A DNA stretch of 64,000 nucleotides from JBFWVJ01 sp050246795. GTDB taxonomy: Bacteria > Patescibacteriota > Gracilibacteria > JAUYGZ01. Where the stretch lies: contig JBFWVJ010000003.1 of the NCBI GenBank assembly GCA_050246795.1, positions 124,001 to 188,000 of the forward strand, given 5' to 3'. Positions within the stretch are counted from its first letter, which is position 1; each line of letters begins with the position of its first letter. Shown here piece by piece: positions 26,534-35,461 of this stretch. Position numbers and translations under genes: made by a program. The notes beneath the pieces were generated by a model. The model was not told where the DNA came from. It ran no database searches and was given only the letters and a program-made list of their open reading frames with translations.

Positions 26534-28303
26534 TTAATTGGAATAATCAAGATCGATGAATCCCGTTCGACTGAAATCAGCGCCCCCACTGTTATCATGC
26601 AGTTTGAGCACGATCTCGACGACGTCTCCAGCATCAAGCGCGTTTCCTGCAGTACAACCAGCATTGATCGTCGCGGCGGTGATAGTCCCGACCGCCCAAG
26701 TTGTGCTCGCATTGTTCGTACTGGTTCCGCAGGTGGTATTGGAATCCGTCACATTGATGAAGGTCACATCGATCCGATTGTCTGCGGTGGTAATGGTCCC
26801 CGTTTGATATTCAAAGGTGAAGTCTCCAACAGTATCAAAATCCGTTGGGAGGACGATTCTGACACGGACATCGATATCCTGGGTGGCTCCATTATTGGAG
26901 GTCCATTGATAGAAGCTCCGATTGTTCACATCATCACGATTGGAGGTTAGCGTACCATTGTTGCTCCCTCCGTCACGATAGATCACGGCATCAGGGTACT
27001 CAGGATAATAAGTGAGCTGCTCTGTATTCGCTGCGTTGGAGCCAATCAAAGCATCAATATCATCGAGGACATCCTGCACATTGGTCCCGTTTGAATTATC
27101 AAATTCATCAAAGGTTCCGATCAGGAAAGCACCCGAATCGGTAGGAGAAGTCGTTTCAGACAAACACGTGGTGCCCACACAGAAATCACCTCCAGATGTG
27201 GTAATATCGCCTGAAGCATCAATGGTGGTGAGACCTGAAGCAGCTCCCGCACTGGAAATATCCCAAGTAGACGAGTCAATTGATATGCTGTTCAGTCCTC
27301 CCCCGATCGATACCGCACCAGTGGAAGTACCAGTATTGATATTGGTTGCGAAATTCGAGTTGGCATTAAAGTTAATCGCCGCCCCACTAATATCCGCTCC
27401 TGCAGTACCGGTAATGAGTCCATCTGCGGTAATACTCCCCGCTCCAGAAATATCACCCGTAGCCGAGATATCCCAATCAGATGAATTAATCGTCACCGTA
27501 TCTCCGCCATCACCAATGGTGGCAGTTCCATTGAGATTCGTCGCACCTTGTACCGTAAGCGACCCATTGGAAGTGATGGATGCGGCATCCAAATCTCCAG
27601 TCGCAGTCACATTCCAATCGTTGCTATCGATGATCACATCACCCGTTCCAGAGCTGATGGTAAAATCTCCATTCGAAGTGGTCAATGTGTTATCAGCATC
27701 ATAGTTGTAGACCGATTCGAAATCCTGAGGTCCCGCAGTATTCCAAGTGTCCGTAGCCGTACAAACCTGTAAAGTAGAAGAAGTGGTATTAAAGAACAGG
27801 TCTCCTGGCGAACAGGTCAAAGGATTTACGTTACCCGACGGGACTGCCGGAGCCGGAGCGGTCCAAACCGCCACACCCGCCACTCCAGTAGTAGTACATA
27901 TTTCCAATCGATTTGAAGTCGTATTGATGATCACTTCATTGAGGGTTGAACAAGCCGCCAAAGTATTGGGACTGGAACTCTCCCTCAATCGCAACCCCTC
28001 TGCCCCCGACAGATTGAGTCGATTGGTGATTTCAAACTCGTTGTCAGTAATATCCCAGGTAATGGTCCCATTTTCAGATGGGGTGACATCATTCCCAAAC
28101 TGGATAGCTGTATCAACAGCACCACCATCATTTGAACCGATGATGATAGCGTCTGACTCCACTTCATGAAAGGTATCGTCTTGAAAAAGAATCGCAGCAT
28201 TGGCGTTCGCCACATTCATGACGTAGACCGATCCGACCACAAGAGCCAAAAGCTTGTTGCCGAATCCCCTTTTTAGACCGGCAGAAGGAATCACGAGTTT
28301 CAT
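26534..28303 (-). CDS. Secreted fibre-like surface protein 4 (589 aa)
   Basis: N-terminal signal with a hydrophobic segment and ANANAA cleavage zone (about 15-37). Residues about 53-100 are the common module ('GGAVDTAIQFGNDV', 'ITWDITDNEFEITNRL'). Then two 'NxTTSxLEICT' type units and a long series of 'SxWDISxxG' and 'TGTSTGAVSIGGG' repeats (about 200-400) nearly matching those of protein 2. The C-terminal 145 residues ('YYPEYPDAVIYRDGGSNNGT', 'FYQWTSNNG', 'VRIVLPTDFDTVGDFTFEY') are homologous to the C terminus of the gene at 28370. It lies 66 bp after that gene; a TATAAT at 28341-28346 offers an internal promoter. Likely a fibre with shaft repeats and a tip domain (inference). Confidence 0.8.
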   Translation of the reverse strand: MKLVIPSAGLKRGFGNKLLALVVGSVYVMNVANANAAILFQDDTFHEVESDAIIIGSNDGGAVDTAIQFGNDVTPSENGTITWDITDNEFEITNRLNLSGAEGLRLRESSSPNTLAACSTLNEVIINTTSNRLEICTTTGVAGVAVWTAPAPAVPSGNVNPLTCSPGDLFFNTTSSTLQVCTATDTWNTAGPQDFESVYNYDADNTLTTSNGDFTISSGTGDVIIDSNDWNVTATGDLDAASITSNGSLTVQGATNLNGTATIGDGGDTVTINSSDWDISATGDISGAGSITADGLITGTAGADISGAAINFNANSNFATNINTGTSTGAVSIGGGLNSISIDSSTWDISSAGAASGLTTIDASGDITTSGGDFCVGTTCLSETTSPTDSGAFLIGTFDEFDNSNGTNVQDVLDDIDALIGSNAANTEQLTYYPEYPDAVIYRDGGSNNGTLTSNRDDVNNRSFYQWTSNNGATQDIDVRVRIVLPTDFDTVGDFTFEYQTGTITTADNRIDVTFINVTDSNTTCGTSTNNASTTWAVGTITAATINAGCTAGNALDAGDVVEIVLKLHDNSGGADFSRTGFIDLDYSN

Positions 28304-28340
28304 GGAAAAAATAAAGAATTAAATTATTTGTTTTCTAAAC

Positions 28341-28346
28341 ATTATA
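28341..28346 (-). promoter_or_regulatory. Possible internal -10 box for surface protein 4
   Basis: TATAAT on the minus strand preceded by TG, in the 66-bp gap upstream of the ATG at 28303. No good -35 box at 17 bp, so this is tentative. Confidence 0.35.
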
Positions 28347-28369
28347 CACCTTCATGAAAAAAAAGAAAG

Positions 28370-31342
28370 CTAATTTTCTACAAAATGAAAGTTGAGATCG
28401 CTCACATATGCAGCCCCACCACTAAGTGCAGAAAGCTTAATAAAAAGCGTTATTTCTGTTCCCGCAGTGAAAACCCCTCCACCTCCAAATCCGATATTAG
28501 CTGTGGTAAATGCGACGCTCGCGAGATCAGTATTGCCAGTCAAGGTGCCGATCACCGTACCCGTACTATCTTCAACAGACAGATCGACTTTATTATTAGC
28601 TATCAACCCATCTTCGGTGCGATACGTGAGAGTGATAGGAGTAGCTTGCCAACTGACAAAGCCATCAGGGAGTCGAAAGCGTACGACAAGATCTTTATTT
28701 TGCAAACTCACCTGAGTGGTGGTCCACTTATAATAACTAAAATTATCAGGAGCCCCAGGACCATCCACGTCTTCGTACACGACTTCCATTTTTCCCTTAT
28801 GACCTCCGACTCCTACACTTTCATAAATCACGTTGGGATATTCGGGTTGGTATTGGATGGTCGTATTCGCGGGACCAAGGGAAACACCATTGACCGTGCC
28901 GGTGATCGTCAAATTCCCATTGATATTCACATCATCAGAAAAAGAGAACCAGCCATCAGCGAGAGCTACCCCGTTCGGATCAAAGCTCAAGATTTGATTC
29001 TGCAAAACATCGCCAAAACTCAACTGAATCACCCCGCCCGAACCATCATTATCCAATTCAAAAATCTCCGCGTTGGTCCCTCCCGGGATCACAGCAATCG
29101 GAAACACATCACCTGCTTCCAACTGGACGATGTTTCCTTGACTCAGGCCCAGCTCCGCATTGTCGATAAAGTCCGAGTTGCGAGCATAAGGAATCGTTCC
29201 AAAAGGTTGGCGATCGTTTGCATTGTCTATCCCATCGATATCCAAGGTTTCATAAGCCGTGTCTGGAGCACCAGCCGACTTAATCTCCACCTGCAAGTAC
29301 AAGTGCTGAGTGATGATAAAATCTGGAATGGGAGTGACTTCACCGATCTGAACCTGAAAGAAACCCGTCGTATCAGGCGTGATCGTCCGAAGTTCGACAT
29401 ATCCCGAGTATCCGGGAGCAAGTCCCGGGATCGCACCAACTCCATCTCGATCAACCCCAGCATCAAAATCAGCATCAAGCCAGATACTAAACCGAAAATC
29501 ATGTGGCGTCGCAAGAGGACTTCCACCAGCACTCTTTAAGACTCCTTCGTATGGAAGAATAGATGGAGTAGTAGTAGCGGCAAATGCTTGAGATAAAAAC
29601 CAAATCATGAGAAAAAACACGAGGAAGAAAGCTATCGAAATCTTTCCTCCCAGCCAGAAAGAGCGTGTTTTTTTGCTCTGCTTTCGGGAATCACTCAGAC
29701 GACTCAACGCCCACCTCCACACTCCGGAAAGCATTCCGGCCAACAAAGCCACGATAAAGAAGAAAAACACACCAGAGAGCGGAACAATAAATGGATCGAT
29801 AACTGGAGCAGATCCTCTCAGGGGTTGGTAGACAAAACGAACCTCTTGATCTCGAGATACATGGCCGTTCTCATAGTGGACGACAATCGACAAAACATCA
29901 CTTTCCCCTAAAACAAGCTTCTTTGGATATTGAAAGAAAAACTCATAATTCTCATCGGGAAAAACAATAAAGACCTTATCCAAAGCGTGTGAATAAATCG
30001 CTACACGGGCTTCCAAATAGGTCTTTCCACGCAGGACAGGCTGATCATCTTCGATCGTCAGCTGATAATCGGCTTCACCTTCCAAGGCTCGATCAGACAG
30101 CAAGAGTTCGATCGGCAAAGATATCACCTGTTCTTGTCTGACTTCTAAGAAATAGCTTCGGGTTAAACCGGCAACCTGATTGTCAACGACCACCACTTCA
30201 TAGAGACCATCTGGGATCTCTTCCTGGAGTTCAAAAGAAAAATATCCGACATCAGCATCTATCACACGAAGCTCATATGACTGGAATTGATCTCTCAGCG
30301 AGATCGTATAATCCCCGCTTCCACCTGGAAACTGTTCAAAAAAGAGGGTGGTAAGGTCATTCGTAATATACTGAAGTCCATCTCCTGACTCAACTCGCGT
30401 GACCTGAACGGCGCCTTCTAGACGACACTGGTCATCACACCCGTCACCTTCCAAGCGATTTCCATCATCACACTGTTCTGGAGGCTGCAAGAAACCATTG
30501 CCACACAGCTGAGCAGAAGGTCTTAAGACAGGAGGTCGTATCAGGTCCGCAGGAAAAAAGGAATCAACGCTGATGTCAGGAGTAGAAATCGGTCCTGGAA
30601 TGAAGAGATCAGGATCTGGCGAAGAAGGAACCTCTTCATCCTGATCAAGATCTGGAGTGGAAGGTTCTTCAACTGGAACCACCACCGCTTCACGAAGACA
30701 GACATTACTGCAGCCATCACCATTTGAAAGATTCCCATCATCACATCGTTCCCCCACCTCTCGTAAACCGTTCCCACAAACGGGAGTTTCTAAAGGAACC
30801 TCAGGTGGCTCCACCGGAGGAGAAAACTCAAGAGCACACGCAGCACTGCATCCATCTCCGGACTGAACATTGCCATCATCACACTGCTCTTGAACTTCCA
30901 GCACAGCATTTCCGCAAAGCGCCCCAACGCCTCCCCCACCCCCTCCAGGAACGGAAGTCTCCAAGAGACAGCTCATCGAACACCCATCCCCATCGATCAA
31001 GTTTCCATCATCACACATCTCAAAGTCTTCCAAAATACCGTCGCCACAAATCCTCCTCCTTCTTCCACCACCATCGTCTTGAAACGGAAGCTGACAGTTT
31101 AGTGAAGGCATGACTTGAAAAGAACTCGATTCTCCCTGCACGCCAAAAGAAGAAAACCTGTAACAGATTTGATAACTGGTTGAGGAAGAACTCTCCGCCG
31201 TTCCGACTCGTGACCGGAGCTGAAAAGAAGCGCTTTCAGAAGCCAACGCCAGTGGGTGAGACCCCACCAGAAAGCCACAAAAAAGACCCATGAATATCAC
31301 GGCAGCAAGATGTCTCCGAACTAAAAACTCAAACGAACCCAT
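28370..31342 (-). CDS. Membrane-tethered DUF4215 / fibre-module surface protein 5 (990 aa)
   Basis: Start at ATG 31342 (MGSFEFLVRRHLAAVIFMG); the longer TTG frame starts in the -10 region. Signal peptide to about residue 34. Four copies of the DUF4215 Cys repeat (CGxGxxExxExCDDGNxxxGDGCSxxC) lie at about 98-320, separated by Pro/Val-rich linkers. A beta-rich region (330-510) follows. Two membrane segments then form a hairpin around a basic loop (SRKQSKKTR), after which 'LSQAFAATTTPSILPYEGVL' looks like a second signal-peptide end. The C-terminal 400 residues repeat the plan of the other cluster proteins: beta domain, common module (about 760-815), and a tip domain shared with protein 4. Either a protein with two outside parts joined by a transmembrane hairpin, or a fusion of two once-separate genes. 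Confidence 0.8.
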   Translation of the reverse strand: MGSFEFLVRRHLAAVIFMGLFCGFLVGSHPLALASESASFQLRSRVGTAESSSSTSYQICYRFSSFGVQGESSSFQVMPSLNCQLPFQDDGGGRRRRICGDGILEDFEMCDDGNLIDGDGCSMSCLLETSVPGGGGGGVGALCGNAVLEVQEQCDDGNVQSGDGCSAACALEFSPPVEPPEVPLETPVCGNGLREVGERCDDGNLSNGDGCSNVCLREAVVVPVEEPSTPDLDQDEEVPSSPDPDLFIPGPISTPDISVDSFFPADLIRPPVLRPSAQLCGNGFLQPPEQCDDGNRLEGDGCDDQCRLEGAVQVTRVESGDGLQYITNDLTTLFFEQFPGGSGDYTISLRDQFQSYELRVIDADVGYFSFELQEEIPDGLYEVVVVDNQVAGLTRSYFLEVRQEQVISLPIELLLSDRALEGEADYQLTIEDDQPVLRGKTYLEARVAIYSHALDKVFIVFPDENYEFFFQYPKKLVLGESDVLSIVVHYENGHVSRDQEVRFVYQPLRGSAPVIDPFIVPLSGVFFFFIVALLAGMLSGVWRWALSRLSDSRKQSKKTRSFWLGGKISIAFFLVFFLMIWFLSQAFAATTTPSILPYEGVLKSAGGSPLATPHDFRFSIWLDADFDAGVDRDGVGAIPGLAPGYSGYVELRTITPDTTGFFQVQIGEVTPIPDFIITQHLYLQVEIKSAGAPDTAYETLDIDGIDNANDRQPFGTIPYARNSDFIDNAELGLSQGNIVQLEAGDVFPIAVIPGGTNAEIFELDNDGSGGVIQLSFGDVLQNQILSFDPNGVALADGWFSFSDDVNINGNLTITGTVNGVSLGPANTTIQYQPEYPNVIYESVGVGGHKGKMEVVYEDVDGPGAPDNFSYYKWTTTQVSLQNKDLVVRFRLPDGFVSWQATPITLTYRTEDGLIANNKVDLSVEDSTGTVIGTLTGNTDLASVAFTTANIGFGGGGVFTAGTEITLFIKLSALSGGAAYVSDLNFHFVEN

Positions 31343-31380
31343 TTTTATATTTTTTTTAGAAATGCCAAAGCATTCATGAC

Positions 31381-31409
31381 ATTTTATCAAAAAAAGGACG
31401 TTTTTTCAA
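31381..31409 (-). promoter_or_regulatory. Promoter of the surface protein 5 - protein 4 operon
   Basis: TTGAAA (31404-31409), 17-bp spacer, TAAAAT (31381-31386) on the minus strand; leader of about 30 nt to the ATG at 31342. Confidence 0.7.
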
Positions 31410-31525
31410 GCATAAAAACCATTCAATTGCCTTGCGAGCGATAATAAAAAACATCCTAAAAACACATCTCAGATTCCGTGGAGCTTCGACAAATACTAGA
31501 ATGATAGGTGCATTTATACTCACGC

Positions 31526-32497
31526 ATGAAAAAAAATATTGCTCTCTTCCTCCTCATCTTTTCCACCTTCATCGGGCACGCCCATGCCGAAGGTTTTTCA
31601 GATGTGCCCGCTACACACCAAAACTACAGAGCCGTCAAATATCTGACCGAGAATGGGGTATTAAAAGGGTATGAGGATGGGACTTTCAAACCTGAGAAAA
31701 CCGTCAATCGTGCTGAAGCTATTAAAATTATTTTAGAAGGAACCGGCATCAAATCAATCCCTAGCCCTGAAGAATCTCCTTTTACTGACGTTCCTGTTGA
31801 TCAATGGTTTGCTCCTTACGTCGCTGAAGCGAAACGATTGTCCATCGTGAGCGGAAATCCTGATGGAAGCTTCGCTCCGTCGTCAAACGTACAAAAAGCA
31901 GCCTTCATAAAAATGCTCTTGGAAACGAACAAATTTAAAAAAGAAAAATGGGGCGGACAACAATTTTACAACGATGTAGGTCAAAATGAGTGGTACAACC
32001 CCTACATGAATTACGCCGGCAAATCAGGACTGATTCTCCCCGACGAAAAAAACAATCTCTCTCCAGACAAAAATTTGACCCGATCGGAAGTGGCAGAGAT
32101 CATGTACCTCATGAGAGTCATTCTCAATGGAAAAGATACTCAGTTTTTATTAACTGAAGCAGAATTTCAAATGGCGCAGATAGAAACCTATATAGGAGCA
32201 AAAAACATTATGCTCGCAAAAAGATCAGCAGAGCTTTCCTACGACTTCACCCAGCAAGCCCTCAAAAACATGCCCGAAAACAATGTAGTGCTAGGCGCAG
32301 CAAAGCTTGGAAAAGCCTACCAGTTAGTCGTTGATGCCTTTATAGCAGGAATCAAAAAAGACCATCGAACCGCTATGAAGTATGCTGAAGAAGCAAAAGT
32401 CAAAGCCACTGAAGCATGGGAAGCCAACAACGACCTTCAACCCATCGCCAAGCACTTGAAGACCAGGGCAGATGAGATCTTGGCACAGTTGCAGTAG
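31526..32497 (+). CDS. Secreted protein with three SLH domains and helical C terminus
   Basis: 323 residues from MKKNIALFLLIFSTFIGHA; an ATG six codons upstream is less likely because the signal peptide fits better here. Signal peptide 1-21. Three S-layer homology domains follow: 'GFSDVPATHQNYRAVKYLTE' with 'GYEDGTFKPEKTVNRAEAIK', 'FTDVPVDQWFAPYVAEAKRL' with 'GNPDGSFAPSSNVQKAAFIK', and 'FYNDVGQNEWYNPYMNYAGK' with 'LSPDKNLTRSEVAEIMY'. Residues about 205-323 are helical and Ala/Lys-rich. SLH domains bind cell-wall polysaccharide, so this is probably a cell-wall bound envelope protein. A TATACT at 31515-31520 lies only 5 bp before the ATG, which would give a nearly leaderless mRNA if used. Confidence 0.9.
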   Translation: MKKNIALFLLIFSTFIGHAHAEGFSDVPATHQNYRAVKYLTENGVLKGYEDGTFKPEKTVNRAEAIKIILEGTGIKSIPSPEESPFTDVPVDQWFAPYVAEAKRLSIVSGNPDGSFAPSSNVQKAAFIKMLLETNKFKKEKWGGQQFYNDVGQNEWYNPYMNYAGKSGLILPDEKNNLSPDKNLTRSEVAEIMYLMRVILNGKDTQFLLTEAEFQMAQIETYIGAKNIMLAKRSAELSYDFTQQALKNMPENNVVLGAAKLGKAYQLVVDAFIAGIKKDHRTAMKYAEEAKVKATEAWEANNDLQPIAKHLKTRADEILAQLQ

Positions 32498-32558
32498 CTC
32501 ACTGTTCCTAGCCCAATTTCCATCTCTTCATCCCAGGAGCGAGTTAAAACGAACGCAC

Positions 32559-32586
32559 GTCATTGCTTCGCTCCGCTCGCAATGAC
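32559..32586. repeat. REP-like palindrome GTCATTGC...GCAATGAC
   Basis: Perfect 8-bp inverted repeat around the loop ttcgctccgctc. I recognise this GTCATTGC-GAGCGGAGCGAA-GCAATGAC type of element from intergenic regions of many unrelated bacteria. It lies between the SLH gene and pnp. Confidence 0.7.
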
Positions 32587-32604
32587 CACACCACTCACAA
32601 CACC

Positions 32605-32632
32605 AAAAAAGGCGAGGATTTCCATCCTCGCC
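32605..32632 (-). terminator. pnp terminator (bidirectional)
   Basis: GGCGAGGAT-ttcc-ATCCTCGCC (32611-32632) followed on the minus strand by TTTTTT. Also suits the convergent SLH gene. The same GCGAGGAT/ATCCTCGC stem recurs inside priA at 36168-36211. Confidence 0.85.
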
Positions 32633-32640
32633 TTCTAAGA

Positions 32641-34764
32641 TTATTGTGCAAGTTTTTCCACCAGGACCAGATTAATCCTTCCCAGCTGATCGATCTCAGC
32701 GATCTTGACCTTGACCTGATCACCTAAATTGACCACGTCCGTGACCTTATTGACGCGTTCCTTTGAAAGCTTGGAAATATGGATCATTCCGTCCTTTCCA
32801 CCAGGAATAGAGACAAAGGCTCCGAAGTCCATAATTCGGACCACTTCACCATCGAGCACATCGCCTGCCTGAGGGACATACACCTGCTCCTTGATCATCG
32901 CCATCGCTTTTTCACCGGCTTCACGGTTCGGCGCCGTCACGAAGATCAATCCACTGTCTTCGATGTCAATTTCTACACCACATTCTTTGGTAATCTTTTG
33001 AATCGTCTCCCCTCCCTTCCCGATCACGTTTCGGATCATGTCAGGGTTGATGGTCAAGGTTTCGATCATCGGAGCCCGTGGGGAAACTTGATCACGTGGC
33101 ATCGCGATGACCTTGTCCATTTCATTGGCAATGAAGTTCCTCGCTTCTTTCGCTTGGATCAAGGCTTCAGTCATTCGTTCGATGGAGATCCCGGAAACCT
33201 TGATATCCATCTGGAGTGCGGTAACCCCCTTCGTCGTGGAAGCATATTTCAAGTCCATATCTCCAGCGAAATCTTCCAACCCCTGGATATCCGTCAAAAT
33301 CGTATATTTCCCAGACTCATCATCGGTCACAAGTCCCATCGCCACACCGACCACCGGAGCCTTGATCGGCACACCGGCCACCATCAGGGCGAGGGTCGAC
33401 CCACACACCGATCCCATCGAACTAGAACCATTACAAGACAGGGTTTCAGACACGACACGGATCGCGTACGGGAACTGTTCCTTTTCAGGAAGCACGGGAA
33501 CGAGTGCTCGTTCGGCCAAGAATCCATGACCAATTTCACGTCGACCAACTCCTCGATTCCCCTTGGCTTCCCCTACGGAGTACCCTGGGAAATTGTAGTG
33601 GTGGAAATAGTGCTTTTCATAGTCCTCATCCATCAAGTCAATGGTCTGAGCTGATCCTGGACTTCCAAGCGTCGCCACCGAAAGGATTTGGGTTTCTCCA
33701 CGCTGGAAAATCGCTGATCCATGCGGAGTCGGCAGCACATCGATGTCAACACGCACTGGTCGTACATCCGTAAGGTTTCGTCCATCAAGTCGTCGTCCCT
33801 GCTCCAGGATGTTCTTTCGCATGTAGTCCTTGAAGATTTTGTCGACCGCGTCGGTGACATTTCGTTCAGACCAATGGCTGTGCTCTTCCGCTTCACTTTC
33901 GATCTTGTCCTGGTGGGCTTCGATCAGCTCCATCACCAAATTCTTCAATTCCTTGTACACATCAGGTTTCAGAGGTTGATAGAGCTTATCCAACTGAGCG
34001 GGAGTGATAAGCGCTTGCAGCTCCTTTTTCAAGGTTTCATCCGGCAAAACCAACTTCAATTCCTTCTCCATGGTCTTTCCGGCTTTCTTTTTCAGATCTT
34101 CTTGAAGGGCACAGAGTTTTTTGATTTCTTCATGCGCCAGCTGGATCGCTTCCATCATTTTTGATTCGGGAACTTCCTTGGCACCTGCTTCTACCATCGT
34201 TACAGCCTGAACTGTTCCAGCTACCGTGAGATCCAGTTCACCTTCTTCGAGCTGTTCGTAGGTCGGATTCACGATCAATTCACCATTCATCATACCGATA
34301 CGGACTCCGGAAACCGGAGCGACGATAGGAAATCCTCCCACCAATAAAGCGGCTGAAGTAGCGGTAATAGCATGAGGCCCAGGATCGATTTTCCCATCGG
34401 AAGAAAGAACCATCGCGGAAATCACACAGTCATTCGTAAGACCCTTCGGGAAAAGTGGACGAATGGGACGATCGATAAGCCTTGCCTTCAGGATAGATTC
34501 ATCTGGCGGTCGGCCTTCACGTTTGATAAATCGACTGCCTTTGATCTTGCCCGCGGCATAAAACTTCTCTTCGTAATCCACCAAGAGGGGAAAGAAATCT
34601 GTACCATCACGAGCACCCCCCAGAGTGGCAGCCACCAAGATGACCACATCTCCGATCTGTAACGTTACCGCACCATCGGCCTGAAAAGCCACATGACCGG
34701 TCTTAATGCTGAGGTCCTTCCCAGCGAGTTTCGTAGAAACCTCTTGAGTATTGAGTTCAATCAT
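32641..34764 (-). CDS. pnp: Polyribonucleotide nucleotidyltransferase (PNPase)
   Basis: 707 residues from MIELNTQEVSTKLAGKD; ten extra codons upstream are unlikely. Two RNase PH domains (about 1-220 and 320-550) around a helical domain; 'GQTLVLV'-type strand appears as 'GDVVILVAATLG', active-site region 'FFPLLVDYEEKFYAAGKIKG' and 'FHHYNFPGYSVGEAKGNRG'. KH domain with 'MIRNVIGKGGETIQKI', then S1 domain with 'VVRIMDFGAFVSIPGGKDGM'. Known role: phosphorolytic 3'-5' RNA decay and 3' tailing as a trimer. Lies 164 bp after rpsO with a terminator between, the classic rpsO-pnp arrangement. Full length. Confidence 0.97.
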   Translation of the reverse strand: MIELNTQEVSTKLAGKDLSIKTGHVAFQADGAVTLQIGDVVILVAATLGGARDGTDFFPLLVDYEEKFYAAGKIKGSRFIKREGRPPDESILKARLIDRPIRPLFPKGLTNDCVISAMVLSSDGKIDPGPHAITATSAALLVGGFPIVAPVSGVRIGMMNGELIVNPTYEQLEEGELDLTVAGTVQAVTMVEAGAKEVPESKMMEAIQLAHEEIKKLCALQEDLKKKAGKTMEKELKLVLPDETLKKELQALITPAQLDKLYQPLKPDVYKELKNLVMELIEAHQDKIESEAEEHSHWSERNVTDAVDKIFKDYMRKNILEQGRRLDGRNLTDVRPVRVDIDVLPTPHGSAIFQRGETQILSVATLGSPGSAQTIDLMDEDYEKHYFHHYNFPGYSVGEAKGNRGVGRREIGHGFLAERALVPVLPEKEQFPYAIRVVSETLSCNGSSSMGSVCGSTLALMVAGVPIKAPVVGVAMGLVTDDESGKYTILTDIQGLEDFAGDMDLKYASTTKGVTALQMDIKVSGISIERMTEALIQAKEARNFIANEMDKVIAMPRDQVSPRAPMIETLTINPDMIRNVIGKGGETIQKITKECGVEIDIEDSGLIFVTAPNREAGEKAMAMIKEQVYVPQAGDVLDGEVVRIMDFGAFVSIPGGKDGMIHISKLSKERVNKVTDVVNLGDQVKVKIAEIDQLGRINLVLVEKLAQ

Positions 34765-34928
34765 AGACAACGAACTTAAAAAATGGATATGCACCAGTTT
34801 TCAGTTCGTTTGAGAGCCTCATAGTCACAAGTGACGTCCTACTCCTGGGAATAAAACAGCACTTGAAACTACTGAAACCCCACATATGAGCTGAAAATAG
34901 CTGCGCAGACAGAATAGCCCAGCTTGCC

Positions 34929-34955
34929 AAAAAAAAGAAGCCCATTTGGGCTTCT
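34929..34955 (-). terminator. rpsO-pnp intergenic terminator
   Basis: AGAAGCCC-attt-GGGCTTCT (34936-34955) followed on the minus strand by a run of T (34929-34935). It would end or attenuate rpsO transcription before pnp. Confidence 0.85.
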
Positions 34956-34960
34956 CTTGC

Positions 34961-35401
34961 TTACTTACGAATATTGAGAGTGCTGATCAGCTCTTCATAG
35001 AGAGCCTTGTCCTTGGACTCGATGTACCGGAGCAATCGTCTTCGCTTCCCAACCATGAGGAGCAGTCCACGTCGAGAGTGGTTGTCTTTCTTGTGGGAGT
35101 TCAGATGATCCGTCAAACTGTTAATTCGGTCGGTAAGAAGGGCTACCTGGACACGTGGGGACCCAGTATCCTTTGAATGCTGTTGGAATTCACCAATCAA
35201 CGTTTTCTTTTCCTTTCGAACGGGCTTCTTTACTTCTTTTTTTGCAACCGCTTTGACAGCAGGCTTAGAAGACTTCGAAGAAGCTTTCTTCTTTTCCGTG
35301 GTCGTTGTTTCTTTCTTTGCTACCGTCTTTTTTGCCTTAGCAGAAGCCTTTTTTGGCGCTGCGGCCTTTTTAGGAGTTGCTTTCTTTTTAGCAGTTGCCA
35401 T
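34961..35401 (-). CDS. rpsO: Ribosomal protein S15 with long Lys/Ala-rich N-terminal extension
   Basis: 146 residues against the usual 88-90. Residues about 60-146 are a normal S15 ('LIGEFQQHSKDTGSPRVQVA', 'LLTDRINSLTDHLNSHKKDN', 'HSRRGLLLMVGKRRRLLRYI'), which binds 16S rRNA helices h20-h22. Residues 1-60 are a low-complexity tail of AKKKATPKKAAAPKK type, like histone H1 tails, probably disordered and RNA-binding. The frame is continuous and the ATG at 35401 is supported by the promoter at 35427-35455; the first Met inside the S15 core is too late to be an alternative. Followed by pnp. Confidence 0.93.
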   Translation of the reverse strand: MATAKKKATPKKAAAPKKASAKAKKTVAKKETTTTEKKKASSKSSKPAVKAVAKKEVKKPVRKEKKTLIGEFQQHSKDTGSPRVQVALLTDRINSLTDHLNSHKKDNHSRRGLLLMVGKRRRLLRYIESKDKALYEELISTLNIRK

Positions 35402-35426
35402 ATCTATGGGTTAATAGAGCGGAGAA

Positions 35427-35455
35427 ATCTTACCAGAGGAAGGGGGTATTGACAA
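35427..35455 (-). promoter_or_regulatory. rpsO promoter
   Basis: TTGTCA (35450-35455), 17-bp spacer, TAAGAT (35427-35432) on the minus strand, 26 nt before the ATG at 35401. Confidence 0.65.
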
Positions 35456-35461
35456 GATGAA

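Noticed and set aside
28385..29539. 384-aa plus-strand frame
   Set aside because: Antisense to the DUF4215/fibre gene; its composition is that of a shadow frame.
20794..31342. Prophage
   Set aside because: Fibre-like proteins occur, but there is no capsid, terminase, portal, integrase or lysis gene, and each protein has a secretion signal.
33504..34164. Long frames antisense to pnp
   Set aside because: pnp is unmistakable on the minus strand.
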